Assembly: GCA_963842295.1 (NCBI GenBank)
Contig: CAWJFY010000011.1
Coordinates: 279,196-343,195, forward strand
Direction: 5' to 3'
Origin: JAJNBA01 sp963842295
Lineage (GTDB): Bacteria > Actinomycetota > UBA4738 > HRBIN12
Length of the DNA: 64,000 bases
A model generated the notes under the pieces. That model was not told where the DNA came from and ran no database searches. It saw nothing but the letters and a program-made list of their open reading frames with translations. The position numbers were made by a program, and so were the translations under genes. Shown in pieces: positions 9,439-18,442 of the stretch. Positions within the stretch are counted from its first letter, which is position 1. Each line of letters starts with the position of its first letter.

Positions 9439-9881
9439 GCTCACACGACCAAGCATCCCTCGCCGAGGTGTTCGCAGATATCGATGACGCCTTCTTCCGC
9501 CCCCACCCGTTCACCGCGACAGAGGCGCAGCGGCTCGCGGGCTACTCGGGACGCGATGTGTACGCGCTTCTCGCAGACACCCGGGGTCCAGTTGCGTACG
9601 GGATGCTGCGAGGCTGGGACGAGGGCTACGCGACGCCCTCACTTGGGATCGCGGTTCGGAGAACGGCACAAGGTAGGGGCTTCGGACGGCAGATGATGAA
9701 CCACTTACACGCCGAGGCGCGACGGCGCGGCGCCGACCACGTTCGTCTCCGCGTGCATCCAGACAATGTCGTTGCCCGACGACTCTATGAGTCGCTCGGG
9801 TATGTCCACACAGGCGAGGATCGTGGCGAGCTCGTCATGATCGTGGACCTCGGCTCGTTCTCCCCGGGAGAGAAGCCTTGA
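9420..9881 (+). CDS. GNAT-family N-acetyltransferase
   Basis: 153 residues. The acetyl-CoA-binding motif is visible as RRTAQGRGFGRQMMNHLHAEA, followed by VHPDNVVARRLYESLGY, the classic GNAT end. Acetylates an amine, here plausibly an amino-sugar nucleotide made by the aminotransferase next door. The start is uncertain: GTG 9420 keeps the first beta strand (VEFRVV); GTG 9435 has a better spaced GGAG and a GTGA overlap with the previous stop; ATG 9333 would overlap the upstream gene by 106 bases. 19 bases separate it from the aminotransferase. Confidence 0.85.
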   Translation: MEFRVVSSHDQASLAEVFADIDDAFFRPHPFTATEAQRLAGYSGRDVYALLADTRGPVAYGMLRGWDEGYATPSLGIAVRRTAQGRGFGRQMMNHLHAEARRRGADHVRLRVHPDNVVARRLYESLGYVHTGEDRGELVMIVDLGSFSPGEKP

Positions 9882-9900
9882 ATCATGAACGGGTTCGAGG

Positions 9901-11004
9901 ATGAGCCGGATCACGATGTCGGCACCCGACATCGATGCGAGCGACGAATCAGCGATCCGTGCAGCGCTACACTCGGGTGTCCTCGGCCTCGGTCCGTTCG
10001 CAGAGGAATTCGAACATCTCGCCGCCGAGGTCGCAGGCGTCTCCCACGGTGTCGCAGTGAGCTCAGGCACGGCCGGATTGCATCTGATCGCCTACGCGCT
10101 GGGACTCGGAAGAGGCGACGAGGTCTTGGTCCCCTCGTTCACGTTCGCAGCCAGCGCCAACGCCTTCATCTACGAGGGTGCCGAGCCAGTGTTCGTCGAC
10201 ATCGAGCCCGATACGTACAACCTGGACCCCGCTGAACTGACAGCGCGCCGCACACCCCGGACGAAGGCAGCCATGGTGGTCGATGTATTCGGCCATCCGG
10301 CCGATTGGGACGCGATCGGCCCTGCAGCGGAGGGGTTGATCCTGATCGATGACTGCTGCGAGGCGATCGGGGCCACGCACCGTGGCAAGCCGATGGGGAG
10401 CTTCGGCGCCGGCGGTTGCTTCGCGTTCTACCCGAACAAGCAGATGACCACGGGTGAGGGCGGAATGGTCGTGACCGACGATGACGCCCTCGCCTCTCTC
10501 TGCCGGAGTCTCCGCAACCAAGGTCGCGGCGAGATGGGCTCCTGGCTGCAGCACGAACGCCTCGGGTTCAACTATCGGATGGATGAGCTCTCCGCTGCTT
10601 TGGGCGCGTCTCAGATCCGTCGCCTGGATACGCTTCTGTCCAAGCGCGCCGAGGTCGCTCAGATGTACTCGGAGCGGCTGGCGGCTTTCGATTGGCTGCG
10701 ACCCCCGGTGGTCAAGCCACACGTCTCGATGAGTTGGTTCGTCTACGTGGTCACGTTGTCGGCTGACGTCGACCGCGATTCGATCGTCGAGTCACTAGCC
10801 TCCGAGGGTATCCCGACGAGGACGTATTTTCCTCCGCTACATCTTCAGCCGTACATCCGCGAGCGTTACGGCACGCGCGAAGGGATGCTCCCCATCACCG
10901 AAGACATCTCCCGCCGTACGCTCGCCTTGCCATTCCACAACACCCTCAAGGAGGAACAGGTCGAGCGTGTAGTCGAGGCCCTCGTCCACACCGTCACATC
11001 ATGA
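9901..11004 (+). CDS. DegT/DnrJ/EryC1/StrS-family PLP aminotransferase
   Basis: Sugar-nucleotide aminotransferase that converts a keto-sugar to an amino-sugar. 367 residues, typical. PLP contacts are VAVSSGTAGLHL, the Asp of LILIDDCCEAIGA, and the Schiff-base lysine in FYPNKQMTTGEGG. The C-terminal part has the family pattern TRTYFPPLHLQPY and LALPFHNTL. Together with the upstream dehydratase and GNAT enzyme it gives a complete keto-, amino-, acetamido-sugar route. ATG 9901 is used; ATG 9916 is a possible alternative. Confidence 0.95.
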   Translation: MSRITMSAPDIDASDESAIRAALHSGVLGLGPFAEEFEHLAAEVAGVSHGVAVSSGTAGLHLIAYALGLGRGDEVLVPSFTFAASANAFIYEGAEPVFVDIEPDTYNLDPAELTARRTPRTKAAMVVDVFGHPADWDAIGPAAEGLILIDDCCEAIGATHRGKPMGSFGAGGCFAFYPNKQMTTGEGGMVVTDDDALASLCRSLRNQGRGEMGSWLQHERLGFNYRMDELSAALGASQIRRLDTLLSKRAEVAQMYSERLAAFDWLRPPVVKPHVSMSWFVYVVTLSADVDRDSIVESLASEGIPTRTYFPPLHLQPYIRERYGTREGMLPITEDISRRTLALPFHNTLKEEQVERVVEALVHTVTS

Positions 11005-11728
11005 AGAGGATCTTCCGCCCACCTCAGCAGGCGCCTGACTGACCTCAAGGTGACGGGGGCCGGCTGACTTGAGTCACCGTGAGACCTCGAAAGGCGATGA
11101 GGTCGACCGCCCGAGCCATTCAGCAAGTGAGGAGGCTACTTGGGCGCTCGACGCGACGAATGCCTGGTGGAGTGTCGCGGCGATGGGCACAGGCAAAGGA
11201 TTTCAGCTGGGAGGGAAGTGGAACGGGCAGGAAACCCTGAGGTCGGGGAGTCGGCCCCGTTCTCTGCCCCGTGACCCTCGTACCTATCGGCCTCCAAGTG
11301 CTCGAGCAGCCGACGGGAAGAAGCACGGGACGGACACGCTTTCGTTCTGCCATGGTGAGTTCGTAGGCAGTTCCAAGGCGAATTATCGAGGCCTTCCAAC
11401 TTGGAGCGCCGTGCCGAGGGCGAACACCCACTGACCGGCGAGTGATCCCTACGTCGGGGACGTTGCCGACCGCGATGATCCTATTGAGGCCTGCCGCGTG
11501 GAGGCGCCCGGACCGAGGTCAACGATCGGTGCTTCGAGGTCACGAAAGTGCGCCCCGTATGCGTCGAGATGCAATCGAGTCTCCCACGCGTCAATCTCCT
11601 TGCCAATGCGCAAGATGCAGTCACCGAAGAGGATCTGTCATGAGAGGCATCCTACCCGTGACTCAGCACCCGTCTGGACGGTTCCCGGTCCACGGATGGG
11701 TTGCTTAGCTGCCGAGCTAGGGAGTCGG
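11005..11728 (+). other. Gene-poor region with a sugar-transferase remnant
   Basis: 724 bases without an intact gene. The only recognisable content is the decayed copy at 11147-11280. The rest, including 11300-11728, shows short open frames on both strands but none with family-like composition or a good start site. I see no convincing promoter apart from the Shine-Dalgarno just before 11729. Confidence 0.6.
11147..11280 (+). pseudogene. Decayed duplicate of the 3' end of the initiating sugar transferase
   Basis: Aligns end to end with 6943-7075. Shared stretches are CTCGACGCGACGA at the left, TCGCGGCGAT and GTGGAACGGG in the middle, and a 19-base identical block at 11262-11280 (7057-7075 in the intact gene). 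Translated, both begin LDAT-AW and share AA--G-GF. The two spans differ by one base in length. No upstream catalytic part is present, so this is a remnant left by duplication or recombination. Confidence 0.75.
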
Positions 11729-13771
11729 ATGGGGTATCGTTGCCCCACGCACCCACCAATCGCCCATCTCGCCCGTCGCCTTCTGCCCGCCGCGCTCGTG
11801 GGAGTTCTTGTCTTCTCTCAGCTCGCAGGAGCCCCTCTCGCGACCGTGAGGGCTGACAGCCGTCTTCAGGGCCCAACAACTCCAGCAACGCCATTCGCGG
11901 TAATCAGCGAGCTCTACGGTGACGCTGGAGTCATAGCAGAGCGTCGGATGGCGGACGGCCTGGCTACGGGTTTCGACTTCCACCCTTCGCTTAGCCGCGG
12001 TGAGCGATCATTCCTCCGCAGCGCAAGGCCACCGTTCGTATACTTTTCCATTCCCGCCGCGGCACACGTCGCTCGCTGCTATCCGTCGTCCACTGATCCG
12101 AAGACTGGGCCTCTTCTCGCCCAGTTCACGCAGCTGCTCGGTCCGAGCGTATGGCGGCTGGGCATGCCTGAGTTCGATCAGGGAGGAGGATGCTGGGCTG
12201 CGGGCCGTCCCACCTTCGAGGGTATGTCCGAAGGGCGGGCATACAGAGTCTGGAACAACTACTACCTGAACAAGAAGGGACTCGGGCGATTCCTCGAGAA
12301 GACTGCCGAGCAGCGCGGCTACCGATGGATGTCGATGTGTGTCTTCGCCTTCTGTCCCCAGTACGCCTACGACATGGGGTCCGACGCGGTCCTCCTGGAG
12401 CGAAATATCGACGAGGTAAGCGGCATGACGCCGGGCATCGCGATGATTCGCGGCGCCGCGAGACAGCACGGCGGTAAGGACTGGGGCATCGACATCTCAA
12501 CCTGGCGGTATTGGAATAGGGGTCCTACCGTCTACGACTCGATGGGCAAGCTGGTAACCGGGTGGTCGGCAAGCACCTTCAAGCGGAACCTGTACATCGC
12601 TTACATGGCGGGTGCGGACTTCGTCCACAACGAGGCGGCTGTGTACTCTACGGGTCGGGGACTCAACCCGCTGGGTCGAACGGTTCAGGCGTTCACCAGA
12701 TTCGCGACCGTCCGCCACCCCGACCGTGGCACGCCCCATGTTCCCATGGCGTTCATGCAGGATCACTATTCGGGATTCGAGCCGAGATTCGGCCAGTGGA
12801 TGCAGCGGGCCTACAAGTGGTACTGGTCGACCCCTTACTCGGCGGGAGACAACATGCTTTCGAACTTGCTATCTCTCGCGTACCCGGGTCATGGAACCTG
12901 GGGTACGATCGTCCCCCGAGCACCGTGGAAGGTGCTCCATGCAAACGGCAGTGAGAACGTCCGCGCGTCGCAGGCCGCGTATCGCCGTCGGCTCGCCAAC
13001 GGCGCCGACCCCCGTCCATGGGAGCCGATGGGAAGTAGTCGTTGGGGTGAGTCTTTCGATGTCATCACCAACCACTCGTCAATTGCGGCGATGCAGCAGT
13101 ACCGCGCGATCGTGCTGAGCACAGACGCGATCCGATCCACACTTCTCAGCAACCTCACCCAGTACGTTCAAGGAGGCGGGATCCTGGTCGTCAACGCGAA
13201 GCAGCTACCCACTGACGCGGACGCGTTGACCGGGGTCCACTTCACCGGTGCACGTGGTAGGGCCTCGAGCGCGACTTGGGTGTCCAACGCCACCACGATC
13301 GATGAGGACTCATTCAGATACGCGGTGGCGACACCCACCAGCGCCTCGGTACTTGCTCACACCCCTTCGGGCGATCCGATCGTGACAAGCAATGCCTTTG
13401 GCTCCGGAACCGTGTATGTCACGACACCCGACTTCCTCGAGGATGCTGCCGGCAAGCGCATCCTCAAGGTGGGGCACCGGCTCATCGACATGATCCAACA
13501 AGGGCAAGCGGTCGCGAGCGTAGACGGCCCGCAGGTCGAGTACCTGGTGAGCACGGACGGTGGGAGGACGATCGTCACGCTCGTGAACACGGATCGAAGG
13601 GGCAACGCATGGACGGGTACGCTCTCTTTCCCGATACCGGGCGGGGCCTACTCGGCAAGCGAGTGGACTCGGGACGTACCGGTGGGTACATCACTGTCGG
13701 GCGGTCAGGTTGTGATCAACGCGACCGTGCCCAGATACGGTGTCCGAGTTTATGCGCTCACGGAGGGGTAG
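11729..13771 (+). CDS. Secreted glycoside-hydrolase-like protein
   Basis: 680 residues from ATG 11729, which has GGAG six bases upstream; the open frame extends further upstream but is not protein-like. Residues about 15-45 form a signal peptide (RRLLPAALVGVLVFSQLAGA ending near TVRADS). The central part is rich in Trp/Tyr/His and reads like a TIM-barrel carbohydrate enzyme, with acids in NIDEVSGM and VHNEAAVYS as candidates. A later segment (YRAIVLSTDAI, LTQYVQGGGILVVNAK) resembles the trimerisation-like domain of family-42-type beta-galactosidases, and the C-terminus a beta-sandwich. It may trim or degrade the glycan made here. The exact family is not identified. Confidence 0.65.
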   Translation: MGYRCPTHPPIAHLARRLLPAALVGVLVFSQLAGAPLATVRADSRLQGPTTPATPFAVISELYGDAGVIAERRMADGLATGFDFHPSLSRGERSFLRSARPPFVYFSIPAAAHVARCYPSSTDPKTGPLLAQFTQLLGPSVWRLGMPEFDQGGGCWAAGRPTFEGMSEGRAYRVWNNYYLNKKGLGRFLEKTAEQRGYRWMSMCVFAFCPQYAYDMGSDAVLLERNIDEVSGMTPGIAMIRGAARQHGGKDWGIDISTWRYWNRGPTVYDSMGKLVTGWSASTFKRNLYIAYMAGADFVHNEAAVYSTGRGLNPLGRTVQAFTRFATVRHPDRGTPHVPMAFMQDHYSGFEPRFGQWMQRAYKWYWSTPYSAGDNMLSNLLSLAYPGHGTWGTIVPRAPWKVLHANGSENVRASQAAYRRRLANGADPRPWEPMGSSRWGESFDVITNHSSIAAMQQYRAIVLSTDAIRSTLLSNLTQYVQGGGILVVNAKQLPTDADALTGVHFTGARGRASSATWVSNATTIDEDSFRYAVATPTSASVLAHTPSGDPIVTSNAFGSGTVYVTTPDFLEDAAGKRILKVGHRLIDMIQQGQAVASVDGPQVEYLVSTDGGRTIVTLVNTDRRGNAWTGTLSFPIPGGAYSASEWTRDVPVGTSLSGGQVVINATVPRYGVRVYALTEG

Positions 13772-13866
13772 ATAGGCGCGAGCTCTGTGTAGGAGTCCGG
13801 CTATGAGTGTGTGCAAGTTCGAGTCGGCCTCACACGATCATGCCTCACGGCGCGTCAGCCCTGTCC

Positions 13867-15132
13867 CTAGAACTCTTGCCTACTGTCGGGAACCAGACCG
13901 AGCCAATCGGTCAGATCCCTGACACGCCTCGTCCAGGTGTGTTGCTTTAGGATGCGTTGCCGGGCTCGGTCGCCCATGGCTCGTAGACCACTCGGGTCGG
14001 ACAGCATCTCGGATACCATGCCTGGAATCTCGCCCAAACTTGGGTAGCACTTGATCTCAGAATCAAGATCGAACAGGCTCTCCAGTTCAGAGTTGTAGGT
14101 GGTGAGATACGCTGCCCCACACGCAGGGGCCTCAAAATCGCGACCTTTCAAACAGACTTGCGTACTTGAAGCGCCCGTGAATCCGAAGCCCAAAACCACC
14201 TTGGCCCCGGCGTACACACCCGCGATTTCTCCTACGGGGCCCTTCGGCCAACTCGTGCCGAAACAATGCACATCAGCACCGGTCCGTTGAAGCTGTTCTA
14301 TGGTTCGACGCCGGGGTCCGTATGCGCTCCCAACGAAGGCAACGTCTACCTCCCTCGCTCCGTCACCGGGACGAAAGACTAGTGGGTCAACTGCTTCGGG
14401 AAACCACGTTGCAGCGGCCCCTTTCGCCAGATACCAGCCAACGGCGCGACGGGAATTGGTGAGATGCAAATCGACCGACCCAATCAGTGGCGTCTGCCCA
14501 TTTGGATAGGGACGACGCTTCGGATTGAAGGTATGCACATCATCCAACCAAAGAAGAGCCACTGGGATGCCGAGGTCACGAATCGCGTTCAGCGTCTTAG
14601 GCTCAAATTCAAGGTAGGACCCGTAGAGTAGGGCCAGGTCAATGGATCGCTTCGCATGAACTGATCTTGCGTACTCCAGAAGATCGATCTGGAGGCGGTC
14701 ACGCCATTCACCGAGACGGGGCCCGACCTGATACGGGACGAACGTATCGGAGTACTTGGCGCCGACGCTTGCAGCAACGGAGTCTGTATGTCCCGATTCG
14801 AACAGCCGCTTGTGGCGGGTGACGCTGAAGTACTCGGTCGAGAAGGAACGCGTCAATTCGTCTCCGAACCACGTTCCTCCGAGGGCAGGTCGATCGACGA
14901 CAAGGAGTCGCAGATGACCTGGCTCATGGCGGGATTTTGCAGCGAGATTCCCCACAAGCCGACGCGACAGCTCTTGCCATGCATCCTGATCCGCGCCAAG
15001 CAGGCGCTGTGCCTCTTGGTCTCGGCGGAAGGTTGAGCGGTCCTCGAGCCTTCCAAGTACGTGGGTCAGGGGGCCCCGTAGCACCTTAGAATGTGCCACC
15101 CATCGAAGTCGGCGATGAGCGTTCCAATCCAA
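13867..15132 (-). CDS. CgeB-like glycosyltransferase
   Basis: 421 residues. The second half carries the pattern of CgeB/GT-B type transferases: LWLDDVHTFN, LTNSRRAVGWYLAKG, DVAFVGSAYGPRR, then CLKGRDFEAPACGAAYLTTY, in which the E of the donor-binding loop is visible, and RARQRILKQHTWTRR near the end. Convergent with the secreted protein and divergent from the flippase. Its base composition is clearly poorer in G+C than its neighbours (for example around 14041-14100), which with the reversed orientation suggests separate acquisition. Donor and acceptor unknown. Confidence 0.82.
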   Translation of the reverse strand: MDWNAHRRLRWVAHSKVLRGPLTHVLGRLEDRSTFRRDQEAQRLLGADQDAWQELSRRLVGNLAAKSRHEPGHLRLLVVDRPALGGTWFGDELTRSFSTEYFSVTRHKRLFESGHTDSVAASVGAKYSDTFVPYQVGPRLGEWRDRLQIDLLEYARSVHAKRSIDLALLYGSYLEFEPKTLNAIRDLGIPVALLWLDDVHTFNPKRRPYPNGQTPLIGSVDLHLTNSRRAVGWYLAKGAAATWFPEAVDPLVFRPGDGAREVDVAFVGSAYGPRRRTIEQLQRTGADVHCFGTSWPKGPVGEIAGVYAGAKVVLGFGFTGASSTQVCLKGRDFEAPACGAAYLTTYNSELESLFDLDSEIKCYPSLGEIPGMVSEMLSDPSGLRAMGDRARQRILKQHTWTRRVRDLTDWLGLVPDSRQEF

Positions 15133-15595
15133 CGGTTACCTCCAGTCGCGAGACCCATTCCCAGCATAGACCGACCCAGCAGAGCCCAACGGGCGACAAG
15201 GAGCCGCAGCACGGAAAGAGCCCGGACGAATCTCGCGGCGCTTGCGAAACGGTCCAGATCACATTTCGAATCGTCACGAAACGTTCAGCAACTTGCGCAG
15301 CATCCCGTCGGGCATTCCAGCCCTGAAGACGAGCTCACCATTCCAGCCTACGATCGGGGGTCCCCAGATCAAGAGAGAGGGTCGCGGTGAACAACAAACA
15401 CGGACAACGTGTCTGGCTGAGGGAGGGCCTCCGGGCGCATACTCATCCACCGAATCAATGGCCCCACGACTGTGCCATGGCGGATATCAACTTGCCCGCT
15501 GGGCATCGTGTGCGTCGCCTATGGTCTGAGTCGAAGCAGGTGGAGTCTCTTTGCGTTTCCGATGCCCTTCCTCAACACTGTTATGAGCCTCAAGC
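15133..15595. other. Divergent intergenic region
   Basis: 463 bases between the minus-strand glycosyltransferase and the plus-strand flippase, so both promoters should lie here. I could not place either with confidence. A 70-codon open frame (15387-15599, GTG) ends in an ATGA overlap with the flippase start, but its composition (many His, Trp, Gln) is unlike its neighbours and I do not call it a gene. Confidence 0.45.
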
Positions 15596-16909
15596 ATGAT
15601 TCAGGGATCATCAGGCGAGGGGTTGGGCAGTCTCCGTGAGCGCGTGGTCGGGGGCGCATCCTGGACACTGGCCGGAGCAGTCCTTGGTCGGAGCGTGAGT
15701 CTGGCTGGCACGATCATCGCGACCCGGCTCCTTTTACCCAGCAGGTTCGGCCAGCTGAGCGCGATCCAGCTCGTGATCGGCACGTTCGCGGTGATCGCGA
15801 GTCTCGGTCTCGGGATTGCGGTTACCAAGCGTGTAGCAGAATATCGGGCCAAGGACTTGGAAAGGGTCGGCGACTTCGCGTCTTCGGCTACCAAGATTGT
15901 CGCCGTCAGCAGTGGTGTGACGGTCGCGATAGTGATCCTCGGCAGAGACTGGCTTGCGGAAACCCTGCTCCATAGTCCCGAGCTCGCAACTCCTCTCGCG
16001 CTGACGTCCGGCATGGTGTTCACCTCATCCATTCTCACCGTGCAGACCGGGATACTTGCCGGACTGGAAGCGTTCAAGGAGGCGGCGATCGCCAATTCCC
16101 TTAGGAGCGTCCTCACGTCAGTTCTGTTAGTGACAGGCATTGGAATCGCCGGGATCAACGGCGGCCTGATCGGGGGCGTCGTTGGCGAGGCTGCCACGAT
16201 CTTGTGGGTGATCCCGGCTGTCTTCAGATCCGGTGCCGCTCGTGGAATCTCCATGCATCGTCGCGGCGATGACCGGCCCGGCGCTTGGGCGTCCTTGAGA
16301 CAGGTGGGGTTGCCGGCTCTCGCCGCTAGCGTCGCGATCCTGCTTTCACTCCTCGTCGGTCAGAGGATGTTGCTTGAGCAGCCGGGCGGCTTCGCCCATG
16401 TAGCCCAATTCAGTGTCGCCTACAAGTGGAGCATGGTGGTTCTGTTCATCCCTTCCTCGGCTGCATTGGTGATGCTCCCCCTATTGTCGAATCTGGCGGG
16501 AGCCAAGGCACACATTGCATTCCGGCGCCTACTACGGACGACCTTTGTGTCACTGTCGTTGGTGACGGCGATACCCGCCCTAATCATGATCGTCAGCCGG
16601 GACTTCGTACTGGGGTTGAGCGGGGGCAAGTACGAGTCGGATTCGGTTGCGTTCGTGATCCTAATGGCAGCGACTATCCCAATCACGTGGAACACGATCC
16701 TCAGCCAGTCGGCTCTCGCTCTCGACGCGATCCGGGCGTGGTTAGTCAGCGATGTAGTGCTCGCTCTTACACTGGGCTCCACCGCGTTTCTCCTGATTCC
16801 GCGCCACCACGCCGCCGGGTTGGCCAGCGCGTACGCGGTCGGGTACGTCGCGACCTGCGTTGTGCTTGCAATCCCGGTGCGAGTCCGGCTTCGGAATCTA
16901 GGCTCGTGA
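15596..16909 (+). CDS. Wzx-like polysaccharide flippase
   Basis: 437 residues of almost continuous membrane helices, the MATE/MOP-like layout of lipid-linked repeat-unit flippases. The N-terminal signature (ASWTLAGAVLGRSVSLAGTI then LLLPSRFGQLSAIQLV) is typical. It should move the undecaprenyl-linked repeat unit to the outer face for Wzy to polymerise. The next gene starts 4 bases after its stop, so they are co-transcribed. G+C is lower than in the housekeeping parts of the window. Confidence 0.92.
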   Translation: MIQGSSGEGLGSLRERVVGGASWTLAGAVLGRSVSLAGTIIATRLLLPSRFGQLSAIQLVIGTFAVIASLGLGIAVTKRVAEYRAKDLERVGDFASSATKIVAVSSGVTVAIVILGRDWLAETLLHSPELATPLALTSGMVFTSSILTVQTGILAGLEAFKEAAIANSLRSVLTSVLLVTGIGIAGINGGLIGGVVGEAATILWVIPAVFRSGAARGISMHRRGDDRPGAWASLRQVGLPALAASVAILLSLLVGQRMLLEQPGGFAHVAQFSVAYKWSMVVLFIPSSAALVMLPLLSNLAGAKAHIAFRRLLRTTFVSLSLVTAIPALIMIVSRDFVLGLSGGKYESDSVAFVILMAATIPITWNTILSQSALALDAIRAWLVSDVVLALTLGSTAFLLIPRHHAAGLASAYAVGYVATCVVLAIPVRVRLRNLGS

Positions 16910-16913
16910 CCGG

Positions 16914-18107
16914 ATGGTAAGTGATCCAAGGGAGGTGGACGGAAAGGTGGTTCCCGGTGACGGGACTTTCGAACCCAGAGCAGGGACTAGCCCTGTGGTC
17001 GCCATCGTTGGCGGGATATGGGATATGCCCTCCGCTTATCGGGAGCGGATGGTGTTGGCCCCAGAACTAGTGCTGGCGGACGGGCTTGAGGCGGCGGGTC
17101 TAGTTGTTCACCGCTTTGGGCACCTCGATGCGTTCCGTCCGTCGAGGTTCGACGTCGTGCATGTTCATTGCGCTGTCTGGGGAGTCCTTCGCGTGCTGGA
17201 AGACAGGTCAGAGGCGAGGTTCGTGTACACGAATCACCTGTCGGCTCCGCCGAATCGCAGGGCTTCCTATCTGACGAATGCCGCGATGCGCGCCGCCGAT
17301 TGCGTTGTCGCTCTCTCCGGCACGGAGCGGGACCGAATAAGAGACGACTACGGCGTTGGCCATGAGCGGTCTGTCATCATCGCGAATGGTATCGACCCGT
17401 CGATCTTCTCTTTCTCACGGTCAATGTCGTCGGAGGCCGGACCTTGGCGACTGTTGTTCGTTGGGCAGTTGATTCCCATGAAGGCGGTGGATGTGCTTCT
17501 GGCCGCTCTTCATGAGCTGAGCGATGACGTCGACTGGCACCTCGAGCTTGTCTATCAGATCGCTGCTTTGGAAAGAGAGCTTCGAGAGCGAGTGACTGAG
17601 CTGGGCCTTGATTCCAGGGTCACCTTCACTGGCTTCCTTCATCCAGTGGAGGTCGCGCAACGGATGAGAGAATCGCACCTGCTTGTGCTTCCGAGTATCA
17701 CCGCGGAGGAACTCCCCGCCGTTATCACACAGGCCATGATGTCTGGGTGCCAGGTTGTAGCAACCGACGTCGGCTCGATCCGAGAGCAGCTGGACACATT
17801 CGGGGTTGTTGTCGCTCCGGGTGACAGCGGTGCTTTGGCCGATGGAATAGCTCGAAGCTTGGAGACCTATCCGGACTTCGCTTCTGGGGCCGCTGGCCCG
17901 GCCCGCGAATCGGCCATCCGCCGATTCTCCATACCTGCGATGGTTCAGGCACATATCGAGGCCTACCGCGACGTGCTGCGGCACGGTGGCCCGCGGCGCG
18001 CATCCGGCTCAGGGCGGAGGTGGGCGCTTGCGGCACGTCTGGCGGGACGCATCTATCGACCGTTCGCCAACCATCCTCCCGACCGACTTGCGGCGCGGGG
18101 CCGCTGA
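16914..18107 (+). CDS. Family-4-type glycosyltransferase
   Basis: 397 residues with GT-B layout. Visible marks are FDVVHVHCAVWG, VALSGTERDRIRDDYGV, IIANGIDPSIFSF, RLLFVGQLIPMKAVD and VTFTGFLHPVEVAQRM. The nucleotide-sugar loop LPSITAEELPAVITQAMMSG carries E-x7-E-like spacing, slightly degenerate compared with the usual PSxxEGFG. Adds a sugar to the growing lipid-linked unit on the cytoplasmic face. It follows the flippase by 4 bases. Confidence 0.9.
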   Translation: MVSDPREVDGKVVPGDGTFEPRAGTSPVVAIVGGIWDMPSAYRERMVLAPELVLADGLEAAGLVVHRFGHLDAFRPSRFDVVHVHCAVWGVLRVLEDRSEARFVYTNHLSAPPNRRASYLTNAAMRAADCVVALSGTERDRIRDDYGVGHERSVIIANGIDPSIFSFSRSMSSEAGPWRLLFVGQLIPMKAVDVLLAALHELSDDVDWHLELVYQIAALERELRERVTELGLDSRVTFTGFLHPVEVAQRMRESHLLVLPSITAEELPAVITQAMMSGCQVVATDVGSIREQLDTFGVVVAPGDSGALADGIARSLETYPDFASGAAGPARESAIRRFSIPAMVQAHIEAYRDVLRHGGPRRASGSGRRWALAARLAGRIYRPFANHPPDRLAARGR

Positions 18108-18442
18108 GCCCGTAGAACCCACGGCACGCAAGACTCATGTGAAGGCCGCCAGGGGTTGCCGCAGCCGGACCGGCCGCCGACGTACCTCATGCTGGTGCTG
18201 CGTCGGGCTTCGCACGGAGAAGGTTTGAGGCCTGGTGGGGCCTCTCCTTAAGGCTCGCTTGCCTCTGGGAACTTCCGTCTCGCCATAGCGCTGATCCAGC
18301 GCTTAGGTGAGGATTCGTTCTGCAGTCCGCCGAATGCCTATGTTTCGCGGTTCGTGTCGTTGCCAGTGAACCGTCGCGCAAATATGTTTCCGGATCGACT
18401 GGCCCGGGACCTGAGGGGGTCGTACGAGAAGGGTCGAAATCG
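18108..18442. other. Intergenic region with two hairpins
   Basis: 335 bases without a gene. At 18227-18244 GAGGCC and GGCCTC form a 6-base-pair hairpin, a possible weak terminator for the flippase transcript. At 18287-18303 AGCGCTG and CAGCGCT form a perfect 7-base-pair inverted repeat around ATC. Promoter for the next gene not identified. Confidence 0.45.

Noticed and set aside
15387..15599. 70-codon frame ending in an ATGA overlap with the flippase
   Set aside because: Unusual residue composition, no family resemblance and a weak start; kept only as a possibility in the intergenic entry.
18287..18303. Perfect 7-base inverted repeat as an attachment site or operator
   Set aside because: No integrase, no second copy seen, and no promoter elements around it; short repeats of this kind are expected by chance.
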